Assembly: GCF_009650435.1 (NCBI RefSeq)
Contig: NZ_VVIP01000043.1
Location: 62,001-126,000 of the forward strand
Source of the DNA: Foetidibacter luteolus
Lineage (GTDB): Bacteria > Bacteroidota > Bacteroidia > Chitinophagales > Chitinophagaceae
Reading direction: 5' to 3'
Length of the DNA: 64,000 bases
The translations under genes and the position numbers were made by a program. Each line of letters starts with the position of its first letter. Position 1 is the first letter of the stretch. Positions 8,771 through 17,466 of the stretch are shown here, piece by piece. The notes under the pieces are model-generated. The model worked only from the letters and a program-made list of their open reading frames with translations, had not been told where the DNA came from and ran no database searches.

Positions 8771-9475
8771 TTACAAAACACTATTCTTAGCTTCTGCTTT
8801 GTAGCCTTTCAGCGGCGTTATCAGCACTTGTCTAAATTCCACTTCCGATCCTTCGGCCTGTAAAGCTATACTGCCTTTGGTAGCAGTGCAGTTGTAGCCG
8901 GCATTAACAAGATCTCCGTTTTCCCAAACGGTAATAGAATCGCTCACACACTCAATTACCATCGTGTTCCATTCGCCCATCGGTTTTTCAGAACTATCGG
9001 TAAGATTTTTAATACGGCGTTCTTTACCATCCACCGTACCCCAGTTGGCTTTTGGCCCGCGGCGCTTTTCCATATCAGGCACCTCGATATTTTCAGAAAT
9101 ACACCAGAAATCACCGGCATTGTTATGCATCAGTTGCGACTCAATTGACTTTGGAAACATCTTGTACAGTATACGAGGTGTAGAAGCATGCAGTATAACG
9201 CCGCAGTTGCCGGGGTCGCCTGCAAAACGATACTGCACTTCAAGCCGGTAATTCTGGTAAAGCGAATCTGTTATTATATGCCCCTGCGGACTGGCAAGGC
9301 TTACCAGCAGGCCATTGCGGATAATAAAAGGGCTTTTGGCGCTGGCATTGGTGTCCATTGCCGGTACATCAATATGCCAGCCATTAAAATTCGTTCCGTT
9401 AAAAAGGCTGTGTGTTTGTGCAGTGCAAAAAGCAGCGCTTATTAGCAGGCATGCGGTGGTAAGGTATTTTTTCAT
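8771..9475 (-). CDS. Secreted DUF1080 protein (3-keto-disaccharide hydrolase family)
   Basis: The protein has 234 residues with a signal peptide (MKKYLTTACLLISAAFCTAQ). It has the concanavalin-like DUF1080 fold, with the recognisable start SLFNGTNFNGWHID, the middle YRLEVQYRFAGDPGNCGVIL and the end GSIALQAEGSEVEFRQV. Family members have been linked to hydrolysis of 3-keto-glycosides in the periplasm or extracellularly; the actual substrate here is unknown. The frame stays open upstream to 9625, but that part overlaps a family A repeat and lacks a signal peptide, so the ATG at 9475 is preferred. A TATATTTAC box about 20 nt upstream may be its -7 element. Confidence 0.88.
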   Translation of the reverse strand: MKKYLTTACLLISAAFCTAQTHSLFNGTNFNGWHIDVPAMDTNASAKSPFIIRNGLLVSLASPQGHIITDSLYQNYRLEVQYRFAGDPGNCGVILHASTPRILYKMFPKSIESQLMHNNAGDFWCISENIEVPDMEKRRGPKANWGTVDGKERRIKNLTDSSEKPMGEWNTMVIECVSDSITVWENGDLVNAGYNCTATKGSIALQAEGSEVEFRQVLITPLKGYKAEAKNSVL

Positions 9476-9528
9476 GTTTATGATGGTACCGTAAATATAT
9501 AGCGGCGCACGTTGTGTTTGCAGCAAAA

Positions 9529-9632
9529 TTTTTATGGGCCCGGCAGCAGGACAAGCATTGGGCTTCCGTTGCGTCGCACTCTTCTGCGCCTTGTTCGCTA
9601 TGCGGCTTTTCAGCCCATGTACCATAGGCCCG
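9529..9632 (-). repeat. Dispersed repeat family A, copy 3
   Basis: Reverse copy starting TTTTTATGGGCCCGGCAGCA and carrying GTTGCGTCGCACTCTTCTGC, then an extended tail GTTCGCTATGCGGCTTTTCA. It fills the gap between the DUF1080 gene and xseB. Confidence 0.75.
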
Positions 9633-9638
9633 GCACAA

Positions 9639-9851
9639 TTACTGTTCCCCGGTTTCTTCTTCCAAATCTTTCAGCAGTTTGTTTACATCTTCTTCAGTAG
9701 AAGTAAGTTTGGCCCTGCATATTTTAATAAGCCGGGTAGCCAGTTTTACTTTTTCTGACAGCTCATCCACCGATATTTCGCCTTCTTCAATTTCGCTTAC
9801 AATTTGCTGCAACTGTTCAAATGCCTCTTTATAGGTTATGGCTTCTTTCAT
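9639..9851 (-). CDS. xseB: Exodeoxyribonuclease VII small subunit
   Basis: The 70-residue acidic helical protein has the family signature TYKEAFEQLQQIVSEIEEGE followed by SVDELSEKVKLA. It associates in several copies with XseA to form exonuclease VII, which degrades single-stranded DNA. Its ATG overlaps the stop codon of xseA (9848-9851), indicating translational coupling. Size and position are typical. Confidence 0.95.
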   Translation of the reverse strand: MKEAITYKEAFEQLQQIVSEIEEGEISVDELSEKVKLATRLIKICRAKLTSTEEDVNKLLKDLEEETGEQ

Positions 9852-11251
9852 GGTAGTGTATTTTTTTGGGTTGATGATACCGTACTGGCAATGCTGCCAT
9901 CGTGGGTTATGGTAGTAATGGCATCGCCCTGTTTTATTTCAGTAACAGATTTTACAACCCGGCCATTTTGTAAAGTAATGCTGTAGCCACGCTTTAATAC
10001 ATGAACGGGGTTTAGCAGGTTAACCGTTTTTTCCAGGCCGTTTATTTCAACCTGTTGGGCATGTAACAACATGCCGCTTTTCTGCTCAATTGCAGTAACA
10101 GCATCCTTCAACAGGCGATGAGTATTTTTTAATGATTGTAATGCATTCCTGTCAATGCTTCTTTGCAGTTGCTGCTGGGCGGTTTTGTGGTGCTTTATTA
10201 AATAGATGGCCTGGTTTATCATCCACCTTGCACGGTTATTTAAATACTGCTGGTTCTTTTGCAGCAGGCCCCTGGCTACAGAACGAAAAAATTTCACCTC
10301 ATTGTCCAGCGCTGATTTTTCCTGCCGCAGCAATCGGTTGGCCAGTGTTGTTATTTTTTCCTCGGCCTGCTGTACAGGCACCGCAAAATCGTGAAATGAC
10401 TGAATTAAATAATCAGCCAGTTCAGTTGGTGTTATGGCATTTTTAAAGGCCACCATTTCCGCAACCGTTTCGTTGGTGGCGTGGCCGATGCCTGTAATAA
10501 CCGGTAACGGAAACAAGGCTATTTCTTTGGCCAGCCGGTAGTTATTGTAAGATGATAGGCCCACATCCCCACCGCCGCCGCGTATGATGGCCACCACATC
10601 AAAATGGCTGGCCACCGCTTTAATTTTCTGCAATTGCTTAATGATAGAATCTACGGATTGATCGCCCTGCAGCAACGCCGGGAACAGGTGCTGAAAAAAG
10701 CGGTAGCCCCAGTGATTGCCATTGAGTACTTTTAAAAAATCAGCGTACCCTTTGCTGGTTTCTACAGAAATAATGGCAATACGCTGTGGCAACAGCGCAG
10801 GTACTAACTGTTTGTTACAGGTAAAAATACCTTCCTGCTGTAACTGCTCTATCGTTTGCTGTTTTTCCCTCTCCAATTCTCCCAGCGACCAGGATGGGTC
10901 AATATCAATAATACGCAGGCTAAGACCATGCACGGGGTCGAAGCTGATGGTGGCACAAAACAAAATGCGGATGCCGTCTTTCAGCGGCTCTTTCAGTATG
11001 CGCAGAAAGTCATTATTAATACGCAGGAAATCATTCTTCCATAAAACAGAACGCAGTTGCGCCACCACTTTACCGTCCTTCTTTTCCAGCAGCTCCGGGT
11101 AACAATGGCCGGAGTAAGAGTAATGGTTAAGCTTGTTCATTTCTGCCTTTACCCAAAATACACTCTTGTACCTGTCTGCCAGGGTTTTCTGGATGCTTTG
11201 GGTAACTTCCAGCAGCGAGAATATTTTTTTATCGTTAATAGTTTCAGGCAT
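9848..11251 (-). CDS. xseA: Exodeoxyribonuclease VII large subunit
   Basis: The 467-residue catalytic subunit of exonuclease VII has an N-terminal OB-fold DNA-binding domain (residues about 8-105) and a catalytic core with RGGGGDVGLSSYNNYRLA and TGIGHATNETVAEMVA, corresponding to the family's conserved RGGG and GIGH motifs. A long coiled-coil C-terminal region (about 290-400) binds the small subunit. The GHATNE version departs slightly from the common GHETD, as seen in other Bacteroidota. It forms a two-gene operon with xseB, overlapping by 4 nt. Confidence 0.95.
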   Translation of the reverse strand: MPETINDKKIFSLLEVTQSIQKTLADRYKSVFWVKAEMNKLNHYSYSGHCYPELLEKKDGKVVAQLRSVLWKNDFLRINNDFLRILKEPLKDGIRILFCATISFDPVHGLSLRIIDIDPSWSLGELEREKQQTIEQLQQEGIFTCNKQLVPALLPQRIAIISVETSKGYADFLKVLNGNHWGYRFFQHLFPALLQGDQSVDSIIKQLQKIKAVASHFDVVAIIRGGGGDVGLSSYNNYRLAKEIALFPLPVITGIGHATNETVAEMVAFKNAITPTELADYLIQSFHDFAVPVQQAEEKITTLANRLLRQEKSALDNEVKFFRSVARGLLQKNQQYLNNRARWMINQAIYLIKHHKTAQQQLQRSIDRNALQSLKNTHRLLKDAVTAIEQKSGMLLHAQQVEINGLEKTVNLLNPVHVLKRGYSITLQNGRVVKSVTEIKQGDAITTITHDGSIASTVSSTQKNTLP

Positions 11252-11288
11252 TGAGATGGCGCTTTGAAGCAGGCAAATATCTTACTTA

Positions 11289-11319
11289 TATGATGTTTTA
11301 ACTAAAAATGTTAGTTTTG
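11289..11319 (+). promoter_or_regulatory. Promoter with overlapping inverted repeat for the Panacea operon
   Basis: TAGTTTTG (11312-11319) matches the Bacteroidetes -7 box TAnnTTTG, with a weak TATG (11289-11292) 19 nt upstream at the -33 position. The inverted repeat AACTAA-AAATG-TTAGTT (11300-11316) overlaps the -7 box and could be the operator through which the pair represses itself. Transcription would begin near 11323, favouring the ATG at 11339. Confidence 0.45.
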
Positions 11320-11338
11320 CTGTATGTTCAGAAGTCAA

Positions 11339-11947
11339 ATGAATAGCAAAATTGGAAACCTGCTTAACTATCTGAGTACCCGGATACCAAACTTGAGTAT
11401 GACAAAAGCGCTTAAGTTACTTTACCTGATTGATGAAACTTCTTATGTTCGGTCCGGTGCCCCTGTAACCTGGCTTGACTATAAGGTTTGGGAAATGGGC
11501 CCGGTGGCGGAAGAGTTGTACAATGAGCTCCGTTACGACCAAACACTTGTACAAAATGGCGAAGCTATAAACCTGAGCAATTTTATAGAAGCAAAGAGAG
11601 AAAAAGGTTTTGAAGGCCAGGAACAGGTAGTTATCTATCCAAAAGGAACTTACCAGTTGAATGAGTTTTCTGCCTTTGAAAAAGAACTCATAGAAAATGT
11701 TGTGGATCGTTTTGGGTATTGTTCCGCACGCCAGTTAATTGATATCCTGCACCAAGAAAAAACTTTGTGGCATAAATGCGTTACTGACAATCACTTGAAA
11801 GAAAATTTCAGGATATACGGCAAAAAAAGTAACCACTCTATTGATTTTACAGATTTAATAATCAGCAACCCTATTTTGCAAATGGCTGCCCAATCTGCTT
11901 TTGAAAGTATGCAGATGCAAGAGGAGCTTGATAATCTTGATGCTTAA
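11339..11947 (+). CDS. Panacea-domain (DUF4065) protein, probable antitoxin
   Basis: The 202-residue protein matches the Panacea/DUF4065 (GepA/SocA-like) pattern: an N-terminal helical segment MTKALKLLYLIDETSYVRSG, then the diagnostic VTWLDYKVWEMGPVAEELYN, and a C-terminal helix rich in acidic residues. Panacea domains are hyperpromiscuous antitoxins paired with many unrelated toxins. The next gene starts 3 nt after its stop, the arrangement expected of such a pair. A first ATG exists at 11324, but the promoter-like box just upstream argues for 11339. Antitoxin function is inferred from family and context. Confidence 0.8.
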   Translation: MNSKIGNLLNYLSTRIPNLSMTKALKLLYLIDETSYVRSGAPVTWLDYKVWEMGPVAEELYNELRYDQTLVQNGEAINLSNFIEAKREKGFEGQEQVVIYPKGTYQLNEFSAFEKELIENVVDRFGYCSARQLIDILHQEKTLWHKCVTDNHLKENFRIYGKKSNHSIDFTDLIISNPILQMAAQSAFESMQMQEELDNLDA

Positions 11948-11950
11948 TAC

Positions 11951-12409
11951 ATGGAATGGAAATCCGGCCTTATCCTAAGGATAAAGAACTATAAATTTGA
12001 AGATGATAATTCTATACGTGACAAGTATTCTGTTGTGTTATACGCTACTGACACGGAGGCTTACCTGATCCATTCCCTTACTACCAGCCAGAATAATTTG
12101 CATGTTGGTGCACAAAACTATGGGTGCTCTGTACAGTATAATATCCCTTACTTCTTTTTCCCAAAAAATTATGTTGTTGGAAACGAGAACTTTTATTTTG
12201 AGAAGGATACATTTATCTTTTTTAATAATAATGTTCGTAAAGAATCTCTTTTGAAATTCAACCTGGCTGCAAGTAAAACCTTTGGAGTCATCAAATTAGG
12301 AGTGCTTACAAACGATGAACTCAAAAGAGTACTGAAATGTGCGTTGAAGTCAAAATTTTTAACGGAAGAAGTTGAAACAATTCTGTCGGCTTTTAAAGCC
12401 ACATTATAA
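11951..12409 (+). CDS. Putative toxin partner of the Panacea protein
   Basis: This 152-residue protein has no family I can name with certainty. It starts with GLILRIKNYKFEDDNSIRDK followed by a hydrophobic strand (YSVVLYATDTEAYLIHSLTT), then NYGCSVQYNIPYFFFP and DTFIFFNNNVRKESL. The many short beta strands and the opening are faintly reminiscent of small-barrel PemK/MazF-like proteins, but no catalytic motif can be assigned. It begins 3 nt after the Panacea gene and is evidently co-transcribed with it. The proposal that it is a growth-inhibiting toxin rests on that context alone. Confidence 0.55.
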   Translation: MEWKSGLILRIKNYKFEDDNSIRDKYSVVLYATDTEAYLIHSLTTSQNNLHVGAQNYGCSVQYNIPYFFFPKNYVVGNENFYFEKDTFIFFNNNVRKESLLKFNLAASKTFGVIKLGVLTNDELKRVLKCALKSKFLTEEVETILSAFKATL

Positions 12410-12494
12410 AAGTGCTCTTGTTTCTATATACAGTTGGTATCTATGAATTCCAATGAATCCCCGCTATATAGAGGGATGTTGTATTGGTTGCTCA

Positions 12495-12550
12495 GTAAAG
12501 TTCCGAACTTACAAGTGAGTGACACAACCGCCGCCTCACAGCAGTACCTC
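12495..12550 (+). repeat. Dispersed repeat family A, copy 4
   Basis: Contains GAACTTACAAGTGAGTGACA then CAACC, the TGAGTGACACAAC subtype of family A, followed by the diverged tail GCCTCACAGCAGTACC. It lies between the toxin candidate and the glycosidase-like gene. Confidence 0.65.
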
Positions 12551-12567
12551 TGCCCGTTCCCAAAAAC

Positions 12568-12600
12568 GCAGAAGCAAATGCTCCGGGCATTTGCTTCTGC
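12568..12600. repeat. Perfect 14-bp hairpin
   Basis: GCAGAAGCAAATGC (12568-12581) pairs perfectly with GCATTTGCTTCTGC (12587-12600) across a 5-nt loop. A T-run follows only on the minus strand (GTTTTTGG), where no gene would need it. It may still mark the end of the toxin-antitoxin transcript. Confidence 0.6.
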
Positions 12601-12660
12601 CACCCCTAACTACTTTTCTTATATTTATCCCGTTTCATTTTTTAACCAGCGCTTTAACCA

Positions 12661-14760
12661 ATGAAGAAACATTTAGCCTGTTGCCTGCTTGCTTGCGTAT
12701 GCCTGTTTGTATCTGCCCAAAAAAACGACGCGCCGTGGTGGAAACAAAATAACCTGCGGGTTATTCAAACCAATTTGCCAGCTTATGAGGCCGCAACCCT
12801 TAACCCGGATTCACTGTTACAGGACCTGAAAAATTTTTCGGCCAATACACTACTGATAAATGCTGGCGGCATTATGGCTTTTTACCCTACGCAAATGCCC
12901 TTTCATTACACCAACCCATACATGAAAAGCAATATGCTGGGCGATGTGGTAAAGCTGTGCCATGCCAACGGCATTAAAGTGATAGTACGCTTTGATTTCA
13001 GCCGCGTACATGAGAGCATCTTTAAGGAACATCCCGACTGGTGCTACATCTCTGCAAAAGGTGAACGGATGATTAATACAGACATGTATGTGGTAAGCAT
13101 TAACGGGCCTTATGTGCAGCAGAAGGCTTTTGAGATAATCGCGGAGGTAATGGATAAATACCCCATTGACGGAATATTTTTGAACATGCCGGGTTACCAG
13201 GTGCGCAACCCTTACGAAGACAAATACCAGGGCATTGACCAGAATGATTATGACGCCAAAGCCTTTGCCGGATGGAGCGGCGGCCTGCCGCTACCTAAAG
13301 AGGAAAATAAGGCAGATACTTTGTTTCAGCGCTATGCGGAATTTAAAAAGGTTACAGTGGAAGACTGGCAACGCCGCCTGCATGAAATGGTAAAGCGTAA
13401 AAATGAACAGGTAGCCATTTGTACGTATTCGGATAAGTATGTGGACATTATCCGTCATGAAAGCCAGGCCAGCCCATTGCCTTACTGGCCCTATGGCGCG
13501 TCAGACAATGTGAGCAATGCCGCACATTCTTTTCCGCGGCACATCATCAGCAACAGCAGCATACAGCAAATCTCTTTTCAAAGCAGGTATAATGCCATTG
13601 AACCGGAAGAAGTGGCTATACGGCTGTACGAAAACATTGCCAACGGTTCCGGCCTTGATATAAGCATGATGGGCGATATGCGTGGTTACGAGGATGAGCG
13701 CAACTACGAGGTAATTAAAAGTATTTATGCTTTTCATAAAAAACACGAGCCTTATTTTGGCAATTATCGTTCGGTAGCCAATATTGTTGTTGTAGCGCCG
13801 GGGTCATGGCCATCCGGGCTGCCCATGCAGGAGTACAGGGGCCTGCAGTTAATGCTGAAAGAAGCACATATTCCTTTCGATATAATAGAAGATGCCCAGT
13901 TGGCCAACCTTGCCGCTGAGTTAAAGAAATATAAGTTGCTGCTGCTGCCTGATATCACTTACCTGAGCGCCGCATCCAAACAGGTGCTGAAGAGCCTTGT
14001 ACGTTCCGGAACAAATATTATCGCTACCAATACCAGCCTGTTTGATGACCCTGGACTGCTGCTTGAATTGTTCGGCGCCAGGATTGTAAAGAAAGAAAAC
14101 GATGGCAGCGGCAACTACCTGCGGCCGGACAGTAAAAAAATTTTTAAGCGGCTTGAAAAGCAAAGCATGCTGTCCTGGAAATTAAACCTGGGGCTGTATG
14201 ATTTTACAGGGGCTGATAGCACTTACCTGCCCATATTAAGCAAAGGGCGGCCTGGCCCGCCAGAAATTATTGGCGGGCATGAGCCTACCGGTTATTACGC
14301 TATGGGAATGAAGAAACATGGGAATGCTAAAGCGGTATTGCTTCCCAATAATATCGGCAGGTTATACTACCAGCATGGTTACCAGCAGTACAAAAACCTG
14401 TTGCTGGATGTGGTTGAACATCTTCTTCCAACAGCGGCAGATGTAATACAGACCAATGCACCCGGAAGAATTGAATTTGTATTAAACGAATATGGAAAGA
14501 ATACAGCAGCCAACAGGGGTAAAGCGCCTGTTGCTGGGTTACTGCTTCATGCCATTAACCTTACCGGCTTTAGCGGCAATACCTATTTTAAGCCATTGCC
14601 GGTGTACGGGATAAAGATTAAAGTACAGTCAGCTTTTAAACCCTCCAAAGTGTTTGCATTAAGTACGGGTAAAGCATTGCCGTTTACATGGAAAAACGGT
14701 TACCTGGAAACAAAACTGGATGCACTGCAAAGCTTTGAAGTTATTGTAATGGATAAGTGA
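12661..14760 (+). CDS. Secreted glycosidase-like protein (GHL6 / alpha-L-fucosidase-like barrel with GH42-type trimerisation domain)
   Basis: The 699-residue protein has a signal peptide (MKKHLACCLLACVCLFVSAQ). Residues about 30-360 form a putative TIM barrel (NLRVIQTNLPAYEAATLNPD ... NGIKVIVRFDFSRVH ... YPIDGIFLNMPGYQ), resembling the hypothetical glycosyl hydrolase 6 (GHL6) group. Residues about 370-480 resemble the GATase-like trimerisation domain of GH42 enzymes (YRGLQLMLKEAHIPFDIIED). The catalytic acids are not certain; the D of GIFLN and E/D residues in FDFSRVHES are only candidates. It likely acts on polysaccharides in the periplasm or outside the cell; the substrate is unknown. It stands alone. 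Confidence 0.75.
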   Translation: MKKHLACCLLACVCLFVSAQKNDAPWWKQNNLRVIQTNLPAYEAATLNPDSLLQDLKNFSANTLLINAGGIMAFYPTQMPFHYTNPYMKSNMLGDVVKLCHANGIKVIVRFDFSRVHESIFKEHPDWCYISAKGERMINTDMYVVSINGPYVQQKAFEIIAEVMDKYPIDGIFLNMPGYQVRNPYEDKYQGIDQNDYDAKAFAGWSGGLPLPKEENKADTLFQRYAEFKKVTVEDWQRRLHEMVKRKNEQVAICTYSDKYVDIIRHESQASPLPYWPYGASDNVSNAAHSFPRHIISNSSIQQISFQSRYNAIEPEEVAIRLYENIANGSGLDISMMGDMRGYEDERNYEVIKSIYAFHKKHEPYFGNYRSVANIVVVAPGSWPSGLPMQEYRGLQLMLKEAHIPFDIIEDAQLANLAAELKKYKLLLLPDITYLSAASKQVLKSLVRSGTNIIATNTSLFDDPGLLLELFGARIVKKENDGSGNYLRPDSKKIFKRLEKQSMLSWKLNLGLYDFTGADSTYLPILSKGRPGPPEIIGGHEPTGYYAMGMKKHGNAKAVLLPNNIGRLYYQHGYQQYKNLLLDVVEHLLPTAADVIQTNAPGRIEFVLNEYGKNTAANRGKAPVAGLLLHAINLTGFSGNTYFKPLPVYGIKIKVQSAFKPSKVFALSTGKALPFTWKNGYLETKLDALQSFEVIVMDK

Positions 14761-14785
14761 TAGTTGCCATAGGAAATACTATAAC

Positions 14786-14824
14786 ACATGCACATCGTAC
14801 ATCTTAAATCCCACATCTCACATT
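14786..14824. repeat. Word-repeat family C (ACATCNNACATC type)
   Basis: Quasi-tandem words ACATGCACATCGTACATCTT, then AAATCCCACATCTCACATTT. Similar strings at 17087-17120 and 55990-56045 flank family B repeats. It sits in the 68-bp gap between convergent genes. Confidence 0.6.
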
Positions 14825-14828
14825 TGTC

Positions 14829-16424
14829 TCATTTCCTCAGCCTGGCCTCTTCCAGGTCAAGGTCTTCTTCTTTGCGGCGAATCAGCTCATGGGGGTAAGT
14901 ATGGTTTTTGTGAAATTTTTTCAGTTCGTTGCGCCTTACTTCAATCAGTTCCAGTAATAAGCGCCGGAAGGTTAAAAAGCTGTTGGTGTTGGGGCGTTCG
15001 GCATCCTGCTCCAGCAGTTTTTCGCTGGCCGCGTCAATAAGCCGCTGGTAACGGAATCTTAGCTGCCGGAAAGCTTCCTCTTCTGCCGCCTGTTCGCCAC
15101 AGTTGGTATCAATATAATTGATAGCCGCGGTGGCCAGTGCAATCTGCAGGCTTTGCTCCTGCTCCTCTTCGTTATCCCTCACTTTTATATTAAAGAGTTT
15201 TATAAACCAGGGCAGGCTAAGCCCTTGCAGTACCAGTGTAAACAGTATTACTACAAACGTGATAAAAAGAATAAGGTTACGGTGAGGAAAAGCCGGCCCG
15301 CCTTCACTAACTACCAGCGGTACAGCCAATGCCGATGCCAGCGACACCACGCCCCGCATGCCGCTCCAGCCTACAATAAAAACAGGCTTCCACCCGGGGC
15401 GCTGCTCCCTTAAGCGTATTTTTTTGCTCAATAACCTGGGCAGGTAAGTGCCCGGAAAAACCCAGGCAAGCCGTACCGCAATGGTTACCAGGCTTATAAT
15501 AACAGCATACAATACGGCTTCAGATAAGGAATAATCCCACAGGCCACCCACCACTTCGGGTAACTGCAGGCCTATAAGTATAAACACAACACCATTTAAC
15601 AAAAACACCAGTGTATCCCACACGCTTTGCGTTTGCAGGCGTGTACTATAGCTAAAAATGTCACTGGAGCGGAAGGAAAGAAATAGCCCCCCGCTTACAA
15701 CAGCCAATACGCCGGATACATGAAAATGTTCCGCAGTTATGTACATTAGGTAAGGTGCAATAATGGTAATGGCAGTATCAATACTGGGCGTGGTGGGCAG
15801 GTAGCGGTGAATAGCGTACATAATGTTGCCAATAACCAGCCCAATGGCAATACCTAACAGCACCAGCCAGGTGAATGAACCAATGGCTTTCGAAAGTTCA
15901 AACTCGCCGGTTTGCACCGCTGCCACTGCAAAGCTGAAAACAATTAAGCTGGAAGCATCGTTAACCAGGCTTTCTCCTTCCAGTATGGTAACAACCCGTT
16001 TGGGCACTTTTAACTCCTGCAATACACTTGTAGCAGCCACAGCATCCGGCGGAGAAATAATGCCGCCGAGTAAAAAGCCCAGCTCCAGCGGAAAACCGGG
16101 TATAATGGCGTGTGCCGTAAAAGCAATAACAGCGGATGTAAATATCACCAGCCCAAAAGCCAACAGGCTTATGGCCCTGCGGAAGCGCCAAAACTCTGCC
16201 CAAGATGTGTTCCATGCTGCGGCATATAGCAATGGTGGCAGAAATACAATAAACACCACTTCCGGTTCAAGCGTAACATGGGGTACATCCGGCAGCAGGC
16301 TTATGGCCAAACCCGCCAGTACCAGGAAGATTGGGTACGAAATACGCAGTTTTTGGCTAAGCATAGAAAGCATGCTTACCGCCAGCAATAACACCAGTAC
16401 AAGTAATAATTTGTTTTCAAGCAT
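14829..16424 (-). CDS. Na+/H+ antiporter, CPA1 (NhaP/NHE-like) family
   Basis: The 531-residue inner-membrane protein has about 11-12 transmembrane segments over residues 1-410, then a cytoplasmic helical tail rich in E, R and L. Characteristic pieces are LLPDVPHVTLEPEVVFIVFL, the acidic ion-site region GGIISPPDAVAATSVLQELK and the following VTILEGESLVNDASSL, which define monovalent cation:proton antiporters of the CPA1 family. It exchanges Na+ (or K+) for H+ and supports pH and salt homeostasis. The frame is open upstream to 16559, but ATG at 16424 (MLENKLLLVLVLLLAV) places the first membrane segment at the N-terminus. It is divergent from the META lipoprotein gene, 101 bp away. Confidence 0.93.
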   Translation of the reverse strand: MLENKLLLVLVLLLAVSMLSMLSQKLRISYPIFLVLAGLAISLLPDVPHVTLEPEVVFIVFLPPLLYAAAWNTSWAEFWRFRRAISLLAFGLVIFTSAVIAFTAHAIIPGFPLELGFLLGGIISPPDAVAATSVLQELKVPKRVVTILEGESLVNDASSLIVFSFAVAAVQTGEFELSKAIGSFTWLVLLGIAIGLVIGNIMYAIHRYLPTTPSIDTAITIIAPYLMYITAEHFHVSGVLAVVSGGLFLSFRSSDIFSYSTRLQTQSVWDTLVFLLNGVVFILIGLQLPEVVGGLWDYSLSEAVLYAVIISLVTIAVRLAWVFPGTYLPRLLSKKIRLREQRPGWKPVFIVGWSGMRGVVSLASALAVPLVVSEGGPAFPHRNLILFITFVVILFTLVLQGLSLPWFIKLFNIKVRDNEEEQEQSLQIALATAAINYIDTNCGEQAAEEEAFRQLRFRYQRLIDAASEKLLEQDAERPNTNSFLTFRRLLLELIEVRRNELKKFHKNHTYPHELIRRKEEDLDLEEARLRK

Positions 16425-16525
16425 AAGCAGAGGCTGTTTGCGGTTGTTTTTGCCACAATTTAAACATCCGGCGCCATCTGTACAGGTATATGGCAGGAAA
16501 ATTGGAGTAACCTCTAAAAAGCTAT

Positions 16526-17020
16526 ATGAAAGCCACATTGATAATGCTGCTTTTCGCAATTGTTATAACCTCCTGCAATAATCAGTCGGGCCCGGCTGAA
16601 AATGCAGACTCCGCAGCGGTTAAGGCAGGGTTGCCCATTCCCGGCGATACTGTGCAGCATAAAGATACCGCAACGTTAGACGGGCGCTGGGTACTGCAAC
16701 CTGTACTGGCATCTGACACTGCTGCCGGCCATAACCCCGAGATTATTTTCGATCTTTCTAAAAGTAGTTTTGCCGGTAATACAGGCTGTAACCGGATGAG
16801 CGGTACGTTTGTGCAAAAGGCTGACAGTCTTAAGTTTAACGAACAGGTAATTACCACACGCATGGCCTGCCAGGGGTATAACGAAAAAGCCTTCCTTGAT
16901 AATCTTTTTATTGTTAACCGTTACAGGATAGAAAACGGCGTGTTAATGTTTATGAATAACGAAACCGTTGTATCCAAATGGGTGCGTAACTTAAAAACGC
17001 CTCGGTTGAAAGAAGCGTAA
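16526..17020 (+). CDS. META-domain lipoprotein (HslJ-like)
   Basis: The 164-residue protein has a lipoprotein signal (MKATLIMLLFAIVITSC, lipobox ending in Cys17). The C-terminal META domain includes LDGRWVLQPV and the hallmark NTGCNRMSGTF, followed by TTRMAC. META domains resemble HslJ and are linked to envelope or heat-stress phenotypes, but the biochemical role is unknown. It is probably a periplasm-facing membrane-anchored protein. Confidence 0.88.
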   Translation: MKATLIMLLFAIVITSCNNQSGPAENADSAAVKAGLPIPGDTVQHKDTATLDGRWVLQPVLASDTAAGHNPEIIFDLSKSSFAGNTGCNRMSGTFVQKADSLKFNEQVITTRMACQGYNEKAFLDNLFIVNRYRIENGVLMFMNNETVVSKWVRNLKTPRLKEA

Positions 17021-17086
17021 AATATTTATACCGTAACTATTCTTTATGGCAAGTGGGTAGGTAGCAAATGGCGAGTGGGATGCCCA

Positions 17087-17125
17087 CGAGTGTTTACATC
17101 GTACATCCCACATCTTACATAAGAA
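17087..17125. repeat. Word-repeat family C
   Basis: TTACATCGTACATCCCACAT then CTTACATAAGAAGTAC, directly abutting the family B copy at 17145. The same association of C with B recurs at 55863-56045 and 62503-62640. Confidence 0.6.
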
Positions 17126-17144
17126 GTACTTTGTATTTGTTATT

Positions 17145-17250
17145 TGGGGGTGCCCCCAAGCTGCGCAAGGGGTCGGGCTTTCCGCTCATACTCCGGCACA
17201 GAGCCCCGCCGCGATAGCCTCACCGGGGTATCCGCTTCAATCCCTCACCC
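17145..17250 (-). repeat. Dispersed repeat family B, copy 2
   Basis: Reverse copy starting GGGGGTGCCCCCAAGCTGCG and including GGGGTCGGGCTTTCCGCT and CCGCTTCAATCCCTCACCC, the complement of the blocks seen at 7164. Confidence 0.85.
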
Positions 17251-17466
17251 GGTGGTGCAGCCTGTCGCTTCTGTTGTGGTTATGTTGTGTTGCAATAGCC
17301 TAAAACTTATTAATCTTAGCCAACTGCAGCCTGCTATGTCTTTGTGGGCTAATAATTAAATAAGCCCATGATTGCTTTTGCATGGTAGTTGTTAAAAACA
17401 ATACCTTTATCGCCTGTTGCCACCCAAAAACTGAAGATCCTTCAACTATTTTTTAAACTCAGCTAT

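Larger units (their letters stand above)
17021..17466. other. Intergenic region with family C and B repeats
   Basis: The region holds word-repeat family C (17087-17125), a reversed family B copy (17145-17250) and the upstream region of the isomerase gene. A frame open from 17389 to the isomerase start lacks a signal peptide and is not considered coding. Confidence 0.6.

Noticed and set aside
9476..9625. Extended N-terminus for the DUF1080 protein
   Set aside because: The extension is encoded by a family A repeat and would remove the clear signal peptide.
16425..16559. Longer N-terminus for the Na+/H+ antiporter
   Set aside because: The extra residues lack similarity to the family and would place a Cys-rich, Pro-rich stretch before the first membrane helix. 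ATG 16424 is better.
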